A stretch of 60,000 nt of DNA, from the NCBI RefSeq assembly GCF_029227915.1, contig NC_079880.1, forward strand, positions 11,437,501-11,497,500, given 5' to 3'. Under the pieces are notes generated by a model, which saw only the letters and a list, made by a program, of their open reading frames with translations, searched no databases and was not told where the DNA came from. A program made the position numbers and the translations under genes. The DNA is from Hydractinia symbiolongicarpus (lineage: Eukaryota; Cnidaria; Hydrozoa; Anthoathecata; Hydractiniidae). Each line of letters opens with the position of its first letter. The stretch's first letter is position 1. Positions 57,384-60,000 of the stretch are shown in pieces.

Positions 57384-59090
57384 TTATAACAGTGTTTTAT
57401 ATACTGACATGCAAATCCTGTATAAACATTCGTTAAATAATAAATAATAATCATGTATAACCATATCATTAAAGTTTGATATATCACCATCTTCTGGCAA
57501 TTCAATTATTCTAGAATTATCTATTATTACATCATGATAAAGAGGATTGTTTTCAACTAACCAATGCAATGCATGAAGAACTTTTAGGCGACGGACACGA
57601 AAATCTCTAGACTGAAAATCTATTTTTTTCGAAACAAGTCTGATGACAGGAAGATCTTCAGGACAGTTGGGAAGCCTAGTTGCAACTGTCTGAACATTTG
57701 AAGGAAAAGTAATAACATGTTTTTTGTATGCTCGCTGTCCACCTCTAGGTTTACAGTACACATTCATCACTGGAAAGGCCCGCGCAATCAACATTTCCTC
57801 AATTTGTGTTAAACCATACAATTCTTGTGGTAAGCACGAAGGCACCATGTTATTTTCACTGCTGAATTTCCGGGGTTCTATTTTATCTCTTTTGCAACGG
57901 CCACAAATATTTCCTGTAATTCCGCACCAAACCTCATAACAAATTTTACACTGATTCAATTGAAGGTTATTCATTTTTTTGTGAAATTTAAATATCAGGT
58001 TAAAGGCATTATCAGTAAATTCAGAAGCCATACTGGTGGGAGAAGAATTTTCAGCATTTGAATTTTGATGACCTGTTATAATATGTTCTGCAGAATAAGT
58101 CACAACACTTTCACTATGATTCATATCATGCCTTTCAAATGAATTCTCATCAGGTGTAGAATTATCAACTAGTGCAGCTTTACAGTAATTATGATCATTG
58201 CAAACTACACCACCAAAATTTGTTACAGAATCCAAACTGTTGGTGTCACACGTTGCATAATCAACGAGACAGTAACAAAAAAAGAACCAGCCATCCGGAT
58301 ATTTCAGTAACAATTCCGAAAAAGTTGTGAAGATTTCTGTTTGCCTACTCAAATCATCTATATACATCCATGAATTCTGAAAAGTAACACATGTCGTAAA
58401 ATGCATATTTTTATTTTTCACTGCACCTGAAAGTTTATAACGCAAACCACCCACTTCAATGATGGTCTGTATTTTCAACTGACTCTGCATTTCATTGGAA
58501 AACTCAATGAACAAAACTGTTGCTGGGGTGGTCAAAGCATTTGGCACAGTAGTACGTTCTCCACACAGAGGACAAACAATCTTAGTGACAAAAAAATTAT
58601 GTGCAAATAAATACATATGCCAATTGTCATTGAAATGAGCAAGTGGAAGAGATCTATAATTGGACACGTATTGTACGAAACTGCACATCGAACCGCATAT
58701 AATCCTCCCACAACACTCGCAACAATCATTATATTAAAAAGATGTGATAAATAATACTTTTTCAGAATCATTCAAAGATCCAAACACTGATTTCTGAAAA
58801 ATTTCTGAAGCATTGCAGTCCCTCCTACGAAATGAGGGATCCCTAACATTATAGGCGATCAAGTCGTAAATTAGTGAAAGATCAGTGACATTAGAAGATA
58901 GATGTTGGTCATATTTGACACATGCGTCATATATTTTGTGACAGAAATGTGTCATATCTGGATGAATATTTTTCAGATATGGATAAAAAACATAGTAACA
59001 CAACTCTAAAAATGTGTCTATTGCACAGCTGTATATACCTGGACTTTTAAGGACCGCATTCAAGAGATGGTAGCGCTGAGAAATGAACAT
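57384..59090 (-). pseudogene. Helitron N-terminal protein: peptidase-like (USP-type) domain plus DUF6570, one in-frame stop
   Basis: Two frames, 59090-58734 and 58688-57384, are a single frame interrupted by one TAA (58736-58734). The first part has GIYSCAIDTFLELCYY, resembling a Cys box of ubiquitin-specific peptidases; the zinc-binding CCECCGRIICGS and CPLCGE motifs follow, then YKLSGAVKNKNMHFTTC with WMYIDDL, like a USP His box. A low-complexity linker leads to CKICYEVWCGITGNICGRC and a DUF6570-type segment (LYGLTQIEEMLIARAFPVMN, ARRLPNCPEDLPVI-like, RRLKVLHALHWLVENNPLYHD). DUF6570 sits before the Rep/helicase of animal Helitrons. Rep and helicase are absent: the LINE follows on the downstream side. 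Confidence 0.7.
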
Positions 59091-59204
59091 TTTTTAGACG
59101 AGTTTCACTTTACTGAACAATCAAATATGAGTGAAGCTTTCATGCTCGTTCGAGCCTTCACGCTCATCCGTTGAAATAAAAATTCTATAATAATTCTACT
59201 TACT

Positions 59205-59326
59205 TGTGAAAATACCGCCACCACAAACACGTGCTTATAGTAAAGTTCGTTTCGAAAGAGAGAGATGTGAAAATACCGCCACCACAAACACGTGCTTATA
59301 ATAAAGTTCGTTTCGAAAGAGAGAGA
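59205..59326 (+). repeat. 61-bp tandem duplication
   Basis: Two consecutive units starting tgtgaaaataccgccaccac and ending gaaagagagaga; they differ at about one base (tatagtaaa versus tataataaa). Lies just upstream of the Helitron protein start. Confidence 0.92.
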
Positions 59327-60000
59327 ATTGAACAGCAGCGTGCACACTTGTTCTTTCAAGGGCAGTCTGCTGCTCATCATATGATGGCGAAGCCAGCAAA
59401 TCTTCAACTGTTTTCAGCTGTATCTCCATTATTCCGCGACCTTTACATTCAACATGGGACCACAGCTACGAACGCAGAATTTTTTTGCAAGAAAGACTAC
59501 GCACCCAGGGCCTCCGGGAGTGACCGCATTCAGGCGGTCGACAAAAAGAAATAAAAAAATCGTCCCCTTTTATAAGGAGAAATATGTACACGAGCATCTC
59601 TTTTCTAATATTTTAGAAAATGCAGTTAACTGCAGCGGAAAGAGCGAAACATTAGTGTAAAAAAAGGGGGAATCTTTACTGAAAAATACGACACCTTGGG
59701 AAGAAAGTAAACGATTCGATTAGAGACCGAGGTATTATACCGGAAAAAAGAAAAGAAAACAAATGGAAACATCTTTGTAACAATCATTATCATCAACACC
59801 TTCTTCGCAATCTTAAACCACAGGATCTTTACAATTGTCTACAACGGAGTCATTTTAGTTACCCACTCCGCAACCGTTGTGCAGCAATTGGCAAAAAAGT
59901 GCTTAATCGAGGAGCCTTAGAACAGCTATTACAGCTCTTTCTAAATCACCGAAGTTGAGATTGCCAAGTTCTTGGCAGGCACATTTAAATTGAGGACAGT
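59327..60000 (+). other. Unassigned, partly open stretch at the right edge
   Basis: Frames at 59231-59554 and from about 59780 to 59957 (HYHQHLLRNLKPQDL, CAAIGKKVLNRGALEQLL) are coding-like on the plus strand but match no family I recognise. They could be transposon 5' sequence opposite to the Helitron protein. Confidence 0.3.

Overview
The window is AT-rich animal DNA. Genes are split by spliceosomal introns with ordinary GT/AG borders, and more of the sequence is transposon, satellite and intron than host exon. The mix suggests a cnidarian, possibly a hydrozoan: a venom-type (group III) phospholipase A2 with many small exons, a KCNQ-type channel, a LINE starting with membrane segments and a 2A-like peptide, Helitron proteins with a peptidase-like domain and DUF6570, a two-gene Harbinger element and Crypton-like recombinase debris. 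That placement is inference; no rRNA or mitochondrial marker is present.

Left part (1-34 kb). Five exons of a KCNQ-family potassium channel lie on the minus strand at 9-2526 and cover S1 to the S4-S5 linker; the rest of the gene lies left of base 1. From about 2.5 to 18.4 kb I see mostly non-coding DNA with relics: inverted C-rich/G-rich motif clusters, a truncated mini-Helitron, a hairpin repeat and an inverted-repeat-bounded element. A 2.3-kb array of a 26-bp satellite fills 18.46-20.79 kb. A 5'-truncated LINE with an intact reverse transcriptase frame and poly(A) tail ends near 28.06 kb; its 5' part plus flank is repeated as three 757-bp tandem copies. A charged ORF with a possible TFIIS-N-like region lies at 32.5-33.0 kb.

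Middle part (34-48 kb). A complete-looking secreted PLA2 gene runs on the minus strand from 41929 to 34416 in seven exons, two of which are equal-length duplicates encoding a dibasic propeptide. Its introns carry a TTAA-flanked piggyBac-like MITE and a head-to-tail pair of mini-Helitrons. Further right are another complete mini-Helitron, a LINE 3' end with an (ATT)n tail, and a decayed tyrosine recombinase.

Right part (49-60 kb). This is a nest of transposons. The minus strand carries an RPA-like gene (49.8-51.6 kb) and a Helitron N-terminal protein (57.4-59.1 kb). Between them sits a plus-strand 2A-bearing LINE, which is itself split by a 2.1-kb Harbinger element at a TAA target site. Removing the Harbinger and one TAA restores the LINE frame exactly, so the order of insertion can be read directly.
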